A stretch of 54,698 nt of DNA, taken from contig JBIOJM010000019.1 in assembly GCA_044450785.1 (NCBI GenBank), positions 1 to 54,698 on the forward strand, in the 5' to 3' direction. The translations under genes were made by a program, and so were the position numbers. The DNA is from JBIOJM01 sp044450785 (lineage in GTDB: Bacteria; Planctomycetota; Planctomycetia; Isosphaerales; Isosphaeraceae). Positions within the stretch are counted from its first letter, which is position 1; the number at the start of each line of letters is the position of its first letter. Positions 17,040 through 26,824 of this stretch are shown here, one piece after another. Below the pieces are notes generated by a model, which searched no databases, was not told where the DNA came from, and worked only from the letters and a program-made list of their open reading frames with translations.

Positions 17040-18923
17040 ATGAGCAACGTAACCGGACCGCTTGATCGACGCGAATTCCTACGCCAGACCTTGGTGACAG
17101 CAACCGCTTCGGCCGCGATCGGCTCGGTCACGCGGGCTCCAGCCGCCGGTTCCTCGCTCACCCCCACGGTCCAGAAGCAGGCCGAGCTCTTTCTCGAGCA
17201 CTTCGTCGAGGGGTGGCTGCCCCTTCAGACCGCCGCGGAGGAAGCCAACTGGGCTGCTTCAACCGATGTGAGCGAGGCTCACACCGCCGCGCAGGTCGCC
17301 AAGAACCTCGAGCTCAGTCGCTTCGTGGGAGCGCCTGACGTCATCGCCACGGTCAGCCGGCTCTTACGGGCGGGGTCAGGAGACCCGCGCCCAGCGCCGG
17401 CGCTCGAGGACCTGACGGCCCGCCAGCTCGAGAAAGTCCGCCTGCGCGCGGCTGAAGCACCCGGCACCATCCCCGAGGTCGTGAAGGCCCGCGCCGAGGC
17501 CGAAGCCAAGCAGGCCGCCGCCCAAGATGGGTTTGCCTTCTCCATCCGGCGCCAGGGCCGTGATACGCCCGTCTCGGCCAACGACATTGACCGAGTGCTG
17601 GTCGACTCGCGCGACCTCGACGAGCGACGAACAGCCTGGGAAGCCTCAAAGACCATCGGACGGCCCTTGCGCGACGGCCTGTTGCAACTTCGTGACCTGC
17701 GGAACAAAGTCGCGCGGACCATGGGCTTTGACGACTTCTTCGCGCTCCAGGTCGCCGACTACGGAATGACCACACCCGAGATGATCGCTCTCTGCGACCG
17801 GCTGATTGCCGACGTTAATCCGCTGTATCAGCAACTCCACGCCTGGTCCCGGCGCGCACTCGCCCGGCGCTATCGATCCGAGGTCCCGCCCGATGGTAAA
17901 ATCCCCGCCCACTGGCTCCCCAACCGCTGGGGTCAGAACTGGCCCAGTCTGGTCGAGGGGGTCGACATGAACGTCCCGTTCAAGGGCAAGCCCAAGGAGT
18001 TCATCACCGAGCAGGCCGAACAGTTCTACGTCTCGCTCGGATTTCCCAAGCTGCCAAAATCGTTCTGGGAGAAATCCGACCTCTACCCGGCCAGCCCCAA
18101 ATCCAGTCGCAAGAAGAACAGCCACGCCAGCGCCTGGCACATCAACCTGCGCGACGACGTCCGTAGCCTGATGTCGATCGAGCCCGACAGCCGCTGGTTC
18201 ACGACCGCGCACCACGAGCTTGGGCATATTTACTATTACATCAGTTATTCGACTCCCGGCGTGCCCTACCTGCTCCGCGCCGGGGCGAATCGCGCGTTTC
18301 ACGAGGGGATCGGCGATTTGATCGGCCTGGCGGCCGGCCAGTGCCCCTATCTCAAGCAGGTTGGGCTCCTGACCGCCGAAGCTGAGAAGGCCGACGCCGT
18401 GACCTTTCTGCTTGACACGGCGCTTGACGGCTCGTCCGTGGTCTTTCTCCCCTGGTCGGCCGGTGTGATGACGCACTTCGAGCACGACTTTTACGCAGGC
18501 AAGATCTCCGAGGGTGCGCTGAACTCAGGTTGGTGGGCGTTCGTGGGCCGGTACCAGGGAATCACCCCGCCGGGTGAGCGGTCCGAGACGCTCTGCGACG
18601 CGGCAACCAAGACGCACATCAACGACGACCCCGCCCAGTATTACGACTATGCGATTGGAACGGTGATCAAGTTTCAGCTCCACGCCCACATTGCGCACAA
18701 CATCCTCCGGCAGGATCCTCGCGAATGTAACTATTATGGAGACAAACGGGTCGGTGACTTCCTCCGTGGCATCCTCGATCTGGGAGCAACCCGAGACTGG
18801 AACGCCGTGCTGCGCGAAGCGACCGGCGAGGGTCTCTCCGCCCGGGCCTTGGTTGACTACTTCGCGCCACTGTCCGCGTGGCTCAAAAAGGAAAATCAGG
18901 AACACACGGTCGGCTGGAGTTGA
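17040..18923 (+). CDS. M2-family peptidyl-dipeptidase, Tat-exported
   Basis: 627 residues; GGAG 8 bases before ATG, five bases after the previous stop. A Tat-type signal (DRREFLRQTLVTATASAAIG) leads into an all-helical peptidase. Zinc site HHELGH contains HExxH at 392-396, with the third ligand Glu 422 in FHEGIGD, matching the gluzincin M2 (angiotensin-converting-enzyme-like) family, which removes C-terminal dipeptides. Length agrees with bacterial M2 enzymes. It should act outside the cytoplasm. Cotranscription with the DUF1080 gene is likely although their functions look unrelated. Confidence 0.9.
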   Translation: MSNVTGPLDRREFLRQTLVTATASAAIGSVTRAPAAGSSLTPTVQKQAELFLEHFVEGWLPLQTAAEEANWAASTDVSEAHTAAQVAKNLELSRFVGAPDVIATVSRLLRAGSGDPRPAPALEDLTARQLEKVRLRAAEAPGTIPEVVKARAEAEAKQAAAQDGFAFSIRRQGRDTPVSANDIDRVLVDSRDLDERRTAWEASKTIGRPLRDGLLQLRDLRNKVARTMGFDDFFALQVADYGMTTPEMIALCDRLIADVNPLYQQLHAWSRRALARRYRSEVPPDGKIPAHWLPNRWGQNWPSLVEGVDMNVPFKGKPKEFITEQAEQFYVSLGFPKLPKSFWEKSDLYPASPKSSRKKNSHASAWHINLRDDVRSLMSIEPDSRWFTTAHHELGHIYYYISYSTPGVPYLLRAGANRAFHEGIGDLIGLAAGQCPYLKQVGLLTAEAEKADAVTFLLDTALDGSSVVFLPWSAGVMTHFEHDFYAGKISEGALNSGWWAFVGRYQGITPPGERSETLCDAATKTHINDDPAQYYDYAIGTVIKFQLHAHIAHNILRQDPRECNYYGDKRVGDFLRGILDLGATRDWNAVLREATGEGLSARALVDYFAPLSAWLKKENQEHTVGWS

Positions 18924-18943
18924 GCGACCGTTGGTGGGTCCCG

Positions 18944-19318
18944 CTATGGTGCGCCAACGGCCTCGTCACGGCCATCTTGCTTCGCTGACGTGTCCGGCGG
19001 CCTCGGGTTTCGTAGCAGGACCTGCTCGCTCATGCGAGTCAGGTTGTTGATCTCCTGATACAGTTGATCGACCCGCGTGTCCGCCTTGGCCATCGCGGCT
19101 TTCTTGTTGACCTTCGCCCGCTCGGCTTCTACCTCGGCTCGGGCTGTCTCCACTCTGGCCTCCCGTGCCGCGGCCACTGCCTTCAGACGCTGTCGCTCGG
19201 CGAACTGGTACTGCCGGACATTCCAGATTCCGGATGCCAGCAAGAGAGCGCACAACGGGATGACCAACGTCAGCGATCGGTTCGAAACGACGAACTTCCG
19301 TGCTCCTTCAACTTCCAT
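18944..19318 (-). CDS. Single-pass membrane protein with coiled coil
   Basis: 124 residues; the ATG at 19316-19318 follows AGGAGG at ideal spacing, which rules out longer starts. One transmembrane helix (LTLVIPLCALLLASGIWNV) is followed by a long charged helix (KAVAAAREARVETARAEVEAERAKVNKKAA) and a heptad-like segment (VDQLYQEINNLTRM). This resembles membrane-anchored coiled-coil tethers. Function unknown. It converges with the M2 peptidase gene, 20 bp away. Confidence 0.7.
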   Translation of the reverse strand: MEVEGARKFVVSNRSLTLVIPLCALLLASGIWNVRQYQFAERQRLKAVAAAREARVETARAEVEAERAKVNKKAAMAKADTRVDQLYQEINNLTRMSEQVLLRNPRPPDTSAKQDGRDEAVGAP

Positions 19319-19603
19319 GAGCATCCCTCCTGAGACTGCCTGGTGGGCGAAACACCACGATGAGGGCGCCGATCCCCACTCACCAACGCCACGATGAGGA
19401 TGATTCACCGGGAAAGAGAGAACAACCCACACCAGATGGGGTGCAATCTTATTCAGATTGTGACGACTGTTCCACCTCAAATCTCACTCTTGTGTGACCC
19501 AGGGTGCACGAAAATCTTCGCACAGCAAAGTTGACTTGGGTATACTCGCGTCCTGGATTGCGTTCCAATCTTGAATCGGTACGCATTTTGCGTGGAGTGC
19601 GAC

Positions 19604-20266
19604 ATGACACGAGGGACCAACGGATCGTGGCTCTTGGCGGGGCTGGCCATTCTCGGGGTAGTCTTCGCTGGCGGAAGCGAGGCTCGGGCGGGGAGTATCA
19701 AAATCACGGGATCTATTGTCCCGTTACCCGGGCACTCCCCATTCCTCTATACGTTTTCGGTCCTCTTGACCGGTGGGACAATTCAACCCGGCACCACGGC
19801 AGATCCGACCCAGTTCACGGTTAGCGGTCTGGTCGGAGTGACCGGCCTTTCCGAGCACCAGGAACCACCGCTCACCGGCAACCCCTTGGAGGTCTGGAAT
19901 GTCCCGACCGGCGGCATCGCCACTTCCAGCACGGGAAATCCGCCTCCCTTCGACGAAGAATCGAGTGTCATGTGGCAGTATTCTACAGGACCGACCATCA
20001 CCTATGGCGGAACCCCCATCTCCCTGGGCACGTTCACCGTTCAAACGACCGGGGACTTCCCGGACAATAATCCACCCGTGACGCCCGGCGTCACGCTGAT
20101 CGACTACTTCTACTCGCTTTATAACCCAACCGGAGAATCTCCGACGGGTAGTGGTTCGATCACCCTCAGTTCGGTCCCCGAGCCCTCTTCGGTGATCCTG
20201 CTCTTGGTCGGTGCGGGAGTCCTGCCGCTGCTGGTCCGTTTGGGGCGATGCTCGCGGTCGCCATGA
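19604..20266 (+). CDS. PEP-CTERM exported protein
   Basis: 220 residues from an ATG six bases after GGAG. The protein has a signal peptide (WLLAGLAILGVVFAGGSEARA), a beta-rich Thr/Gly/Pro body without cysteine, and the C-terminal sorting signal VPEPSSVILLLVGAGVLPLL followed by RLGR. PEP-CTERM proteins are processed by exosortase and generally end up in exopolysaccharide or at the cell surface. No exosortase gene is present in the window. The body has no recognised domain. Confidence 0.85.
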   Translation: MTRGTNGSWLLAGLAILGVVFAGGSEARAGSIKITGSIVPLPGHSPFLYTFSVLLTGGTIQPGTTADPTQFTVSGLVGVTGLSEHQEPPLTGNPLEVWNVPTGGIATSSTGNPPPFDEESSVMWQYSTGPTITYGGTPISLGTFTVQTTGDFPDNNPPVTPGVTLIDYFYSLYNPTGESPTGSGSITLSSVPEPSSVILLLVGAGVLPLLVRLGRCSRSP

Positions 20267-20295
20267 ATGGTCTGATCAAGTCCAAGACCATTCTC

Positions 20296-23200
20296 TCACG
20301 GCGCCCGGTCGACCAGGGTGTTCATGATCGCCTGGAACTGGGGGTGCGCCTCCACAACCTTGATGTCGCGGTCGGCCTTGATTTGCTCGGCCAGCTTCGG
20401 GTTGGAATCGATCGCCTCGCGAAGCAGGACGACCGTGCGCGTGAGGTAGATCCGCGTCAAGCGGTCGCGCTCCGCTTGGTGGAGCTTGCCATCAGCACCG
20501 GCCTGGGCGACCAGGCGAGCGAGAACCCGCGCGGCGTCGAAGCAGGCCTGGGGACCGCTGGCGGGTGGGACGGTTTTGGGCACCTCGAGCGCCAGCCGCG
20601 CCGCTTCTTCGTAAGCGCCGAGCTTCCGGTTGACCTCGGCCAGGTCGATCAGGTGATCGGCTAGCGCCAGGGCGCAGACCGAGGCATTCTTGCTGAGCTT
20701 GACGGCGTGACGCTGGTGCTCAACGGCGGCGGTCAGCGCAGCCCTGGCATCAGCCGGCTTGCTGGTCCGATCCAGCCACTTCGCCTGCCCGGCCAGGATG
20801 ATCGCGAACACGTGCTGGAAATCCATCGACCTGGGGGCTTTGGCCACGAGCTTCTCGAAGTTGGCGACGGCCTCGGTGAAATGCGACCCCGCCTCGGGCA
20901 AGCGCCCGAGCTCTACGAACAGTTCGCTCAGATTGTTCTGGGCGATCGCCAGGTTGTAGCGGTCGTTGCTGGTCCCCATCTTGCCGGCCAGAAGTTTGTC
21001 GGAGATCGCGATCGAGCGGTCGAAGGCATCCTCGGCCCCAGGCCGGTGCAGGATGCCCAGGTTGCTGAGTACCTCGGCCTGTTTCCTGAGCACCTCCGGC
21101 GTCTGCAGCCTGGCATCCATGGTCTCGAGCAAGGTCAGGGCCTTGCGATCGAGCACCTCGGCCTGATCAGCCCGACCGGCCTCGGCCAGCACGGCACCCT
21201 GGTTCCGCAAACAGTTGGCTTGCCAAATCCGGTAATCGACGTTGGCGGGATACGCGGTGACCAGCCGCTCGTAGATCGCATTTGCGGCGCGGAAGTTCGC
21301 ATCGGCGCCGGGCTGGTTGGCCGCGTCGAGCGCGAGGGCCAGGTTGTCGAGGTTGACCGCAAGGTCGCTGGAGTAGCTGGGCTTGTCGGGAAACTCCTTG
21401 GCCAGGGCCTGGTTGATTACCTGGGCTTTGCGGAGTGCCTCGATGGCCGCCCTGGCGTTGCCCTGTTTCATGAGGATCACGCCGAGGTGGTGGTGAGCCA
21501 TGGCCAGTTGGAAGCGAACCAGGACATCCGCGGGCGACTTGGCGATGATCGCGGCGTCCAGATCAACGGCTCGACGAAGGACCGGCTCGGCCTCGACGAC
21601 GTTTCCCTGGAGGCGAAGAACGCCGCCGAAAACATTCAAGGCCCTGGCTAGCTCACGGCGGTACTCGGGCCGGTCGGGAAAGTCCTGGGTCAGCCGCTCG
21701 ACCAGTGGGATCTCCCGGCGCAATTGGGCTTCCGCTTCGTCCAGCCGGCCGGTCTCCTGCCCGAGGATGCCCAGGCTATTACACACCTTGGCCAGCGACT
21801 CACGATGTCGGGGCACCGTGGGGAACTCGGCGACCAGCTTGTCGAGGAGGTCGAGCGCCCGGCGGAAATCTTCCTCGGCGTTCGTCAGGTCGCCCAGCTC
21901 GCGGTGGATCCAGCCCCGGGCTTCGATCGCCAGGGCCAGCTCATCGCGGATCTCGGCGTGCTTGGCGGTGGTGGTGTGCGCCCGCTCAAGCTCCGCGATG
22001 GCCTGGTCGTAGACCGGCCTGGCTTGTGGGAATTTGCCGTTGAGCCGCAGCAGCTCGGCCTGGCTCTTCAAGGTCTGACCCAGGCGGAGGAGGTCCTCGG
22101 CGGCCGCTGTCGGGGCACTGGCCAGCGCCTGCTGAATTTCGATCGCCCGTCGGTAGAGGGGCTCGGCCTGGCCGTGGTCGCCACCACTCCGGACCAAGAG
22201 ATCCGAAAGCAAGGTACAGGTCCGAGCCAACGCCCGCTTGGGCTCGTGTCCTGCCGACATATGGTTCGCCAGCGGTTTCAAGATCTCGATCGCCTTACGA
22301 TAGGACTGTTCCGACTTCGGCAACCGCCCCAGCTTGCGCTGGATGTCCCCCATCTGCTGATAGACGCGGCCGTGCTCCAGTCGCACCGCCGGGTCCTTGG
22401 AGACCAGGCTGGTGAACTGTTCGTAGTAGGCCAGCGCGTCTTCGAGAAATTCCTTCTGGAGGGGGTCGAGGTGGTCGTCGAAGCCGGCATCAGCGACCTT
22501 GGTCAGCATCTGGACGGCATGCCGCGCCTGCTGACCCTGGGCCTCCGCTTCCTTCTTTTCACGAGAGACCAGCACGGTGCTGATCGCCAGGGCAATGGTC
22601 GCCGTCACCAAGAGACCTCCGGCGGTGGATACCAACGTCTTGTGCCGCCGCGCCCAGCGTCGTGCGCGGCTGGTCCAGGGCTCGGAATAAGCCTGCACCG
22701 GAAGGTCGGCCAGCCAGCGCTGCACTTCCTGAGCCAGCTCCGCCGCTGATGCGTAGCGCTCCGCCGGCAGTTTCCGCAATGCCTTGAGACAGACCGCCTC
22801 CAAGCTCGGCGCGATCTCGGCGACGATTTGGCGAGGTGGGGTCGCGGCCTCCTGACAGACCTTGCGGATGATCTCCGCGGTCTTGGGCCCGATGAACGGT
22901 GGCCGGCCGGTCAGTATTTCGTAGAGGATCGCCCCCAAGCCGTAGACATCGGTCCTCTGGTCAACCAGGTCGTGCCGCTTCTGTGCCTGCTCGGGAGCCA
23001 TGTACGCCGGCGTGCCCAGGAGCTGACCCTGCATTGTTCCCTCGGGGCCGGCCCCCGACTCAGGGCTGGGGCGACGACCGGGATTCGAACCGGAGCTCGA
23101 TCGATGATTTGCGCTACCGTTTGAACTGGGACTCGATGCCGGGCCGGGATGGAGATCGTGAGACTCGGGAATGATGCAGCCGTCGTCTTGATTCGGATCG

Positions 23201-24159
23201 GCGATGCCCGTCCCGACGGATGCCTGCTTGGGGTCGGCAGGCGGCTCGGCGGGGATCATGCCCGTTGTCTCCTGATCCAAGCCCTCCTCCTGCTGGTCCG
23301 GCCCGAATCGCTTCGCCAGGCCCCAGTCGAGCACCATGACCTCGCCAAAGTCCCCCAGCACAACGTTCTGCCCCTTGAGGTCGCGGTGGATGATGCCCCG
23401 CGAATGTGCGTAGGCCACAGCGTGGCAGACGCTGACAAACGCCGTCAACAGCTCCATCATCCCGATCGAGCCGGCTTCCCCGGCGGCCCGCTTCTTGTGA
23501 TAGGCCCGGATGGCCTCGCTCAAAGTGCGGCCCCGCACGAACCGCATGGTGTAATACGGCGCCTTTCCCTCGCCCAGCTCATAGACCGGCACGATCCCGG
23601 GATGCTCGAGCTGCGCCGTGATCTTGGCCTCATACAGGAACCGGGAAAAGACGATCGAGTTGCCGGCCTGGTCGGGGCGCAGCTCCTTGAGTGCGATTTG
23701 GCGGCCCAACGCACCGTCGCGGGCCAGCCATACTCGCCCCATGCCGCCCTTGGCGTGAAGGTGCGTCAGCGTGTATCGATCGCGGCTCTCTGTCTCACCG
23801 GGCGACAGGGTCCGCAAGACGACATGGCCGCCTTGCACCTGATCAAGGAGATTCAGCTTCGCCTCGAGAGCACTGTCTGAACCGGCGGCCTCGCGAATCG
23901 CCGCCAGCGACCGGCCGTCCATGGTCGCCGCCAGCGTCGACTGCGGGTCACCCCCATGTACCTCTAGCTCGTGCGCCACAACCTTTTCGACTTCGGTCTT
24001 CTGCTCGGCCGTTATCAACCCGCGATGGACGAAAAGGTCGGCCAAGGGCAGCGCCGGGTCTGATACCCACGCCGCCGTTGCCTCAGCCAGGCGATCGGCA
24101 TCAACTGCTCCATTCTGGAAGGCCACCACGCCGAAAAGCAAATTGCGCTCGGTGTCCAT
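20296..24159 (-). CDS. Ser/Thr protein kinase with TPR tail
   Basis: 1287 residues; ATG with AAGGTGAGG six bases upstream. An N-terminal helical region of about 125 residues precedes the kinase: Gly loop KGGMGRVWLA (about 137-146), Lys 158, HRDLKGQN (258-265), DWG (278-280, in place of DFG) and APEQA at about 388. Between DWG and APE lies an unusual low-complexity insert of about 90 residues. A transmembrane helix (LVSTAGGLLVTATIALAIST) follows, and the remaining 650 residues are TPR-like helical repeats (e.g. YEQF, LGRLPKSEQSYRKAIE). Cytoplasmic kinase with a TPR sensor on the opposite side of the membrane is the inferred topology. Output is unknown. Confidence 0.88.
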   Translation of the reverse strand: MDTERNLLFGVVAFQNGAVDADRLAEATAAWVSDPALPLADLFVHRGLITAEQKTEVEKVVAHELEVHGGDPQSTLAATMDGRSLAAIREAAGSDSALEAKLNLLDQVQGGHVVLRTLSPGETESRDRYTLTHLHAKGGMGRVWLARDGALGRQIALKELRPDQAGNSIVFSRFLYEAKITAQLEHPGIVPVYELGEGKAPYYTMRFVRGRTLSEAIRAYHKKRAAGEAGSIGMMELLTAFVSVCHAVAYAHSRGIIHRDLKGQNVVLGDFGEVMVLDWGLAKRFGPDQQEEGLDQETTGMIPAEPPADPKQASVGTGIADPNQDDGCIIPESHDLHPGPASSPSSNGSANHRSSSGSNPGRRPSPESGAGPEGTMQGQLLGTPAYMAPEQAQKRHDLVDQRTDVYGLGAILYEILTGRPPFIGPKTAEIIRKVCQEAATPPRQIVAEIAPSLEAVCLKALRKLPAERYASAAELAQEVQRWLADLPVQAYSEPWTSRARRWARRHKTLVSTAGGLLVTATIALAISTVLVSREKKEAEAQGQQARHAVQMLTKVADAGFDDHLDPLQKEFLEDALAYYEQFTSLVSKDPAVRLEHGRVYQQMGDIQRKLGRLPKSEQSYRKAIEILKPLANHMSAGHEPKRALARTCTLLSDLLVRSGGDHGQAEPLYRRAIEIQQALASAPTAAAEDLLRLGQTLKSQAELLRLNGKFPQARPVYDQAIAELERAHTTTAKHAEIRDELALAIEARGWIHRELGDLTNAEEDFRRALDLLDKLVAEFPTVPRHRESLAKVCNSLGILGQETGRLDEAEAQLRREIPLVERLTQDFPDRPEYRRELARALNVFGGVLRLQGNVVEAEPVLRRAVDLDAAIIAKSPADVLVRFQLAMAHHHLGVILMKQGNARAAIEALRKAQVINQALAKEFPDKPSYSSDLAVNLDNLALALDAANQPGADANFRAANAIYERLVTAYPANVDYRIWQANCLRNQGAVLAEAGRADQAEVLDRKALTLLETMDARLQTPEVLRKQAEVLSNLGILHRPGAEDAFDRSIAISDKLLAGKMGTSNDRYNLAIAQNNLSELFVELGRLPEAGSHFTEAVANFEKLVAKAPRSMDFQHVFAIILAGQAKWLDRTSKPADARAALTAAVEHQRHAVKLSKNASVCALALADHLIDLAEVNRKLGAYEEAARLALEVPKTVPPASGPQACFDAARVLARLVAQAGADGKLHQAERDRLTRIYLTRTVVLLREAIDSNPKLAEQIKADRDIKVVEAHPQFQAIMNTLVDRAP

Positions 24160-24339
24160 GGGAGCCTCACCTTCGGGTCCCGTACGGACCAAATCCGACA
24201 GTTCTGAACTCGTTCAAGTGACACAGCTTAACGGAATTCGTGCGCCTTGAAAAGTATCCGTCCACAAATCCTATTTGGAGATGATTCCGGTGAACTGGTT
24301 CAGGCAGTGCAAGCTTCTGAACACCCACCGCGGACGGGA

Positions 24340-26307
24340 TCACCTCTCATCGCTCTCGTCTCGATCTTCGGCCTTGAGGGCCTTGATCTCATCCACGAGC
24401 TTGCGGATCTGGGCTTCCAGCTCATGGATGCGGCGCTCTCGCTTGCGATCCTTGGCTTTCGCCTCGGCTTTGGCGGGGGCGGCCTGGGCCTGGGCCTTTG
24501 AGGAGGAAGGCTTTTTCGACTTCGTGGTTTGCATCTTGGAGCTGGAACCGGCACCCAACTCCTTGATCTTTTTCTCAAAATCGGAGCCGGGACCGAACTT
24601 CGCTTCCATCTCCTTCCCGAGGTTTTTCATCTTCTTCTCAAAGTCGGAGCCGGGGCCGAACTTCGCTTCCATCTCCTTGCCGAATTCTTCCATCTTTTTC
24701 TCGAAATCGGAGCCGGGACCGAACTTCGCTTCCATCTCCTTGCCGAATTCTTCCATCTTTTTCTCGAAATCGGGACCGAACTTCGCTTCGATCTCCTTGC
24801 CGATTTTCTCACCGAGCTCCTCCATTTTCTTCTCGAAGTCGGAGCCGGAACCGAACTTGCTCTCGATCTCCTTCTCGATCCGCGAGAGATCGATGTCGAC
24901 GTCCAGCTCGGGCTTCTTCGCCTTGGCTTTCGCCTTTGCTTCGGCTTTAGCCTTCGCCTTGGCCTTGGCGCGGGATGCGGGCTTGTTATCATCGTCGTCG
25001 TCCGCATAGTCGTCCGCGGCATCGGCATCATCATCCGCTGCGTCGACCTTGTCCTCATCCCTGTCTTTCTTGACGACCTTCTCATCGTCGTCGTCCGCGA
25101 CGGAAACCGCGGATCCTTGATCAGGCGTGGAAGCGATCGACGTCGAGGCGAGCTGGTCCTCCCGGTCAAGAGCAGCCGGCCTGGCCGATGACCAAGACGG
25201 CAAAGCAAACAAGACCAGGAGACATGCTCCCAGGAAGCCCAGCGGTGAGAGGCGGCAAGGTACGTGGTCGTGCAAGATCATGGTCAATCTCCGCTCGAAG
25301 AATCGGCCCGAGCCGGCTACACCCAACGTGGGTGCCGGCGGCCTGGCCAGTGACAAAGTGCAGATGTCAAAGAGGGCCTCGGCGTAGCTGAGGCGGTCCT
25401 TGGGCAGAGCCCAGACCACCCAGGCGTCGCAGGCCAGCTCGGCCTCGGCGTCGAGCCGGGCGCGGGTCAGCCAGTAGAGGGGGTTCCACCACCAGACCAA
25501 GCCGGCTACCAGCTCGAGCCGGCTGACCCAGTGATCAAGCCGGCGCAGGTGGGCCAGCTCATGCGTCAAGATGCCCCGCCACCGATCGAAGGCCAGGGTC
25601 TTGACCAGTCTTCCTGGAAGCAGGAGCTGGGGCCGGCCCAGGCACCAGAGCAGCGGCGTGCCAAGGTCGGGGACCACCAGCAGCTCGGGCACAGGCACGC
25701 CCAACCGCCGGCTGATCCGTTCAGTCTCCTCAACCAGGTTGTCCGGGGCTGGCACCGCCTCGCGCAGCCGGCGCCGAAACCGGAGAATCCGGATCGACTG
25801 CCCTACCCCGAGGACCACTGACACGGCCAGCCACGCCGACACCATCCAGCGCGGCAGCGCGGTGGGTGCGAGCAAGGTTAGCCACCAAGCCCGGGAACGT
25901 CGTGGCGCCACTGGGACCTCAACCATAGCCTGCACGGGCGCGACCTCAATGACGGCTCTGCGTGAGGTAGCCGTCGCAACCTCGATCTGGGTCCAAGTTG
26001 GGCTAATCCCTTCCGAGGCACCCACGCGGGAAGTCAGCTCGGCGAGAGCAGACACTGACCGAGGCCAAGTGCCATCAACAACGGCTGCGGTATGAACAGC
26101 CACGGGCGTGGTGATGGGCCAGGCGAGATCCCGCCAGGGCATAGCCCAGGGCCAAGACACCAGAGGTGGAGCCATCAGCTTGATGAGAACGACCAGCCAG
26201 AGCGCGTGCCGGACTGTCGGGCCGACCGGCCGCAGCCGGCTCACCAGCGTCGCCACCACGGCCAGCCCCGCCGCCACAATCGTCGTCTCCGCGAACCACC
26301 CCAGCAT
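24340..26307 (-). CDS. BlaR1/MecR1-type M56 sensor with repeat-rich C-terminus
   Basis: 655 residues with N-terminal transmembrane helices, a zinc site HELAH (249-253) and the second ligand E290 in AEAELACD, so the M56 peptidase domain is complete. A helix near 365-380 (LGFLGACLLVLFALPSW) is followed not by a penicillin-binding sensor but by an Asp-run region (DDDDEK, DDDADAADDYADDDDDNK), an Ala/Lys run and five repeats of a 19-25-residue unit containing KFGPGSDFEKKMEE. It ends in a charged coiled coil. The adjacent BlaI-type repressor gene 66 bp upstream suggests a signalling pair in which the protease cleaves the repressor. Confidence 0.85.
   Translation of the reverse strand: MLGWFAETTIVAAGLAVVATLVSRLRPVGPTVRHALWLVVLIKLMAPPLVSWPWAMPWRDLAWPITTPVAVHTAAVVDGTWPRSVSALAELTSRVGASEGISPTWTQIEVATATSRRAVIEVAPVQAMVEVPVAPRRSRAWWLTLLAPTALPRWMVSAWLAVSVVLGVGQSIRILRFRRRLREAVPAPDNLVEETERISRRLGVPVPELLVVPDLGTPLLWCLGRPQLLLPGRLVKTLAFDRWRGILTHELAHLRRLDHWVSRLELVAGLVWWWNPLYWLTRARLDAEAELACDAWVVWALPKDRLSYAEALFDICTLSLARPPAPTLGVAGSGRFFERRLTMILHDHVPCRLSPLGFLGACLLVLFALPSWSSARPAALDREDQLASTSIASTPDQGSAVSVADDDDEKVVKKDRDEDKVDAADDDADAADDYADDDDDNKPASRAKAKAKAKAEAKAKAKAKKPELDVDIDLSRIEKEIESKFGSGSDFEKKMEELGEKIGKEIEAKFGPDFEKKMEEFGKEMEAKFGPGSDFEKKMEEFGKEMEAKFGPGSDFEKKMKNLGKEMEAKFGPGSDFEKKIKELGAGSSSKMQTTKSKKPSSSKAQAQAAPAKAEAKAKDRKRERRIHELEAQIRKLVDEIKALKAEDRDESDER
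24555..24860 (-). repeat. Tandem repeat within the M56 sensor gene
   Basis: Five in-frame copies of a unit of about 63 bp code for KFG(P/S)GSDFEKKMEE..KEMEA-like blocks; one copy lacks the GS pair and the first is longer. Each block predicts a helix with heptad-like spacing. Copy number may vary between strains. Confidence 0.75.
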
Positions 26308-26373
26308 CGCCGTGCCCCCCTACTCAGCTTGGATCGCGATGACCATCTGCTTCAATCAATCATTGAGGTCTGT

Positions 26374-26781
26374 TCATGATTTCGACTTCGACGCTGAGGA
26401 AGGACCGCCGGCTGCCTCGTCCAGCAGCCGGCGCAGCCGTGCCAGCTCGTCGGCCGAGAAACGGCTGCTCTGCACCAGAGCCAAGACCAGGGGAGCTGCC
26501 CGGCCGTCGCACAGCTCGTCGGCCGCATCCTTGAGCCGGCGTTCCAGCAGCTCGTCCCGCGTGACCACCGCACGATAGACGTGTGCAACCGCCGACGGAT
26601 CTCCGGCGACGTACTGCTTGACCCCCAGGCGCTGAAGCAACGTCGCCACCGTGGTGTATGCCCAGCGCCGGCCCCGGCGCTCGAGCACCTCGTTGATCTC
26701 CCGGACCGTCCCCGGACCGTAGTCCCACAGCACTTTGAGGACCTCTCGCTCCGCCTCGCTCAAGCCCGGCTGGTTCGCCAT
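26374..26781 (-). CDS. BlaI/MecI-family transcriptional repressor
   Basis: 135 residues; ATG with AGGAG six bases upstream. The winged-helix start LSEAEREVLKVLWDYGPGTVREI and the recognition-helix block RRWAYTTVATLLQRL are typical of the family, and the C-terminal half (ELLERRLKDAADEL) forms the dimerisation helices. BlaI-type repressors bind TACA/TGTA dyads and are inactivated by an M56 protease. The sensor gene lies 66 bp downstream, and two CTACA-N3-TGTAG dyads lie 44-79 bp upstream, indicating autoregulation of the operon. Confidence 0.92.
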   Translation of the reverse strand: MANQPGLSEAEREVLKVLWDYGPGTVREINEVLERRGRRWAYTTVATLLQRLGVKQYVAGDPSAVAHVYRAVVTRDELLERRLKDAADELCDGRAAPLVLALVQSSRFSADELARLRRLLDEAAGGPSSASKSKS

Positions 26782-26824
26782 CGATCGCTCCTAACCCTCT
26801 CCATTCCCCTTCCTTCAGGGCTTT

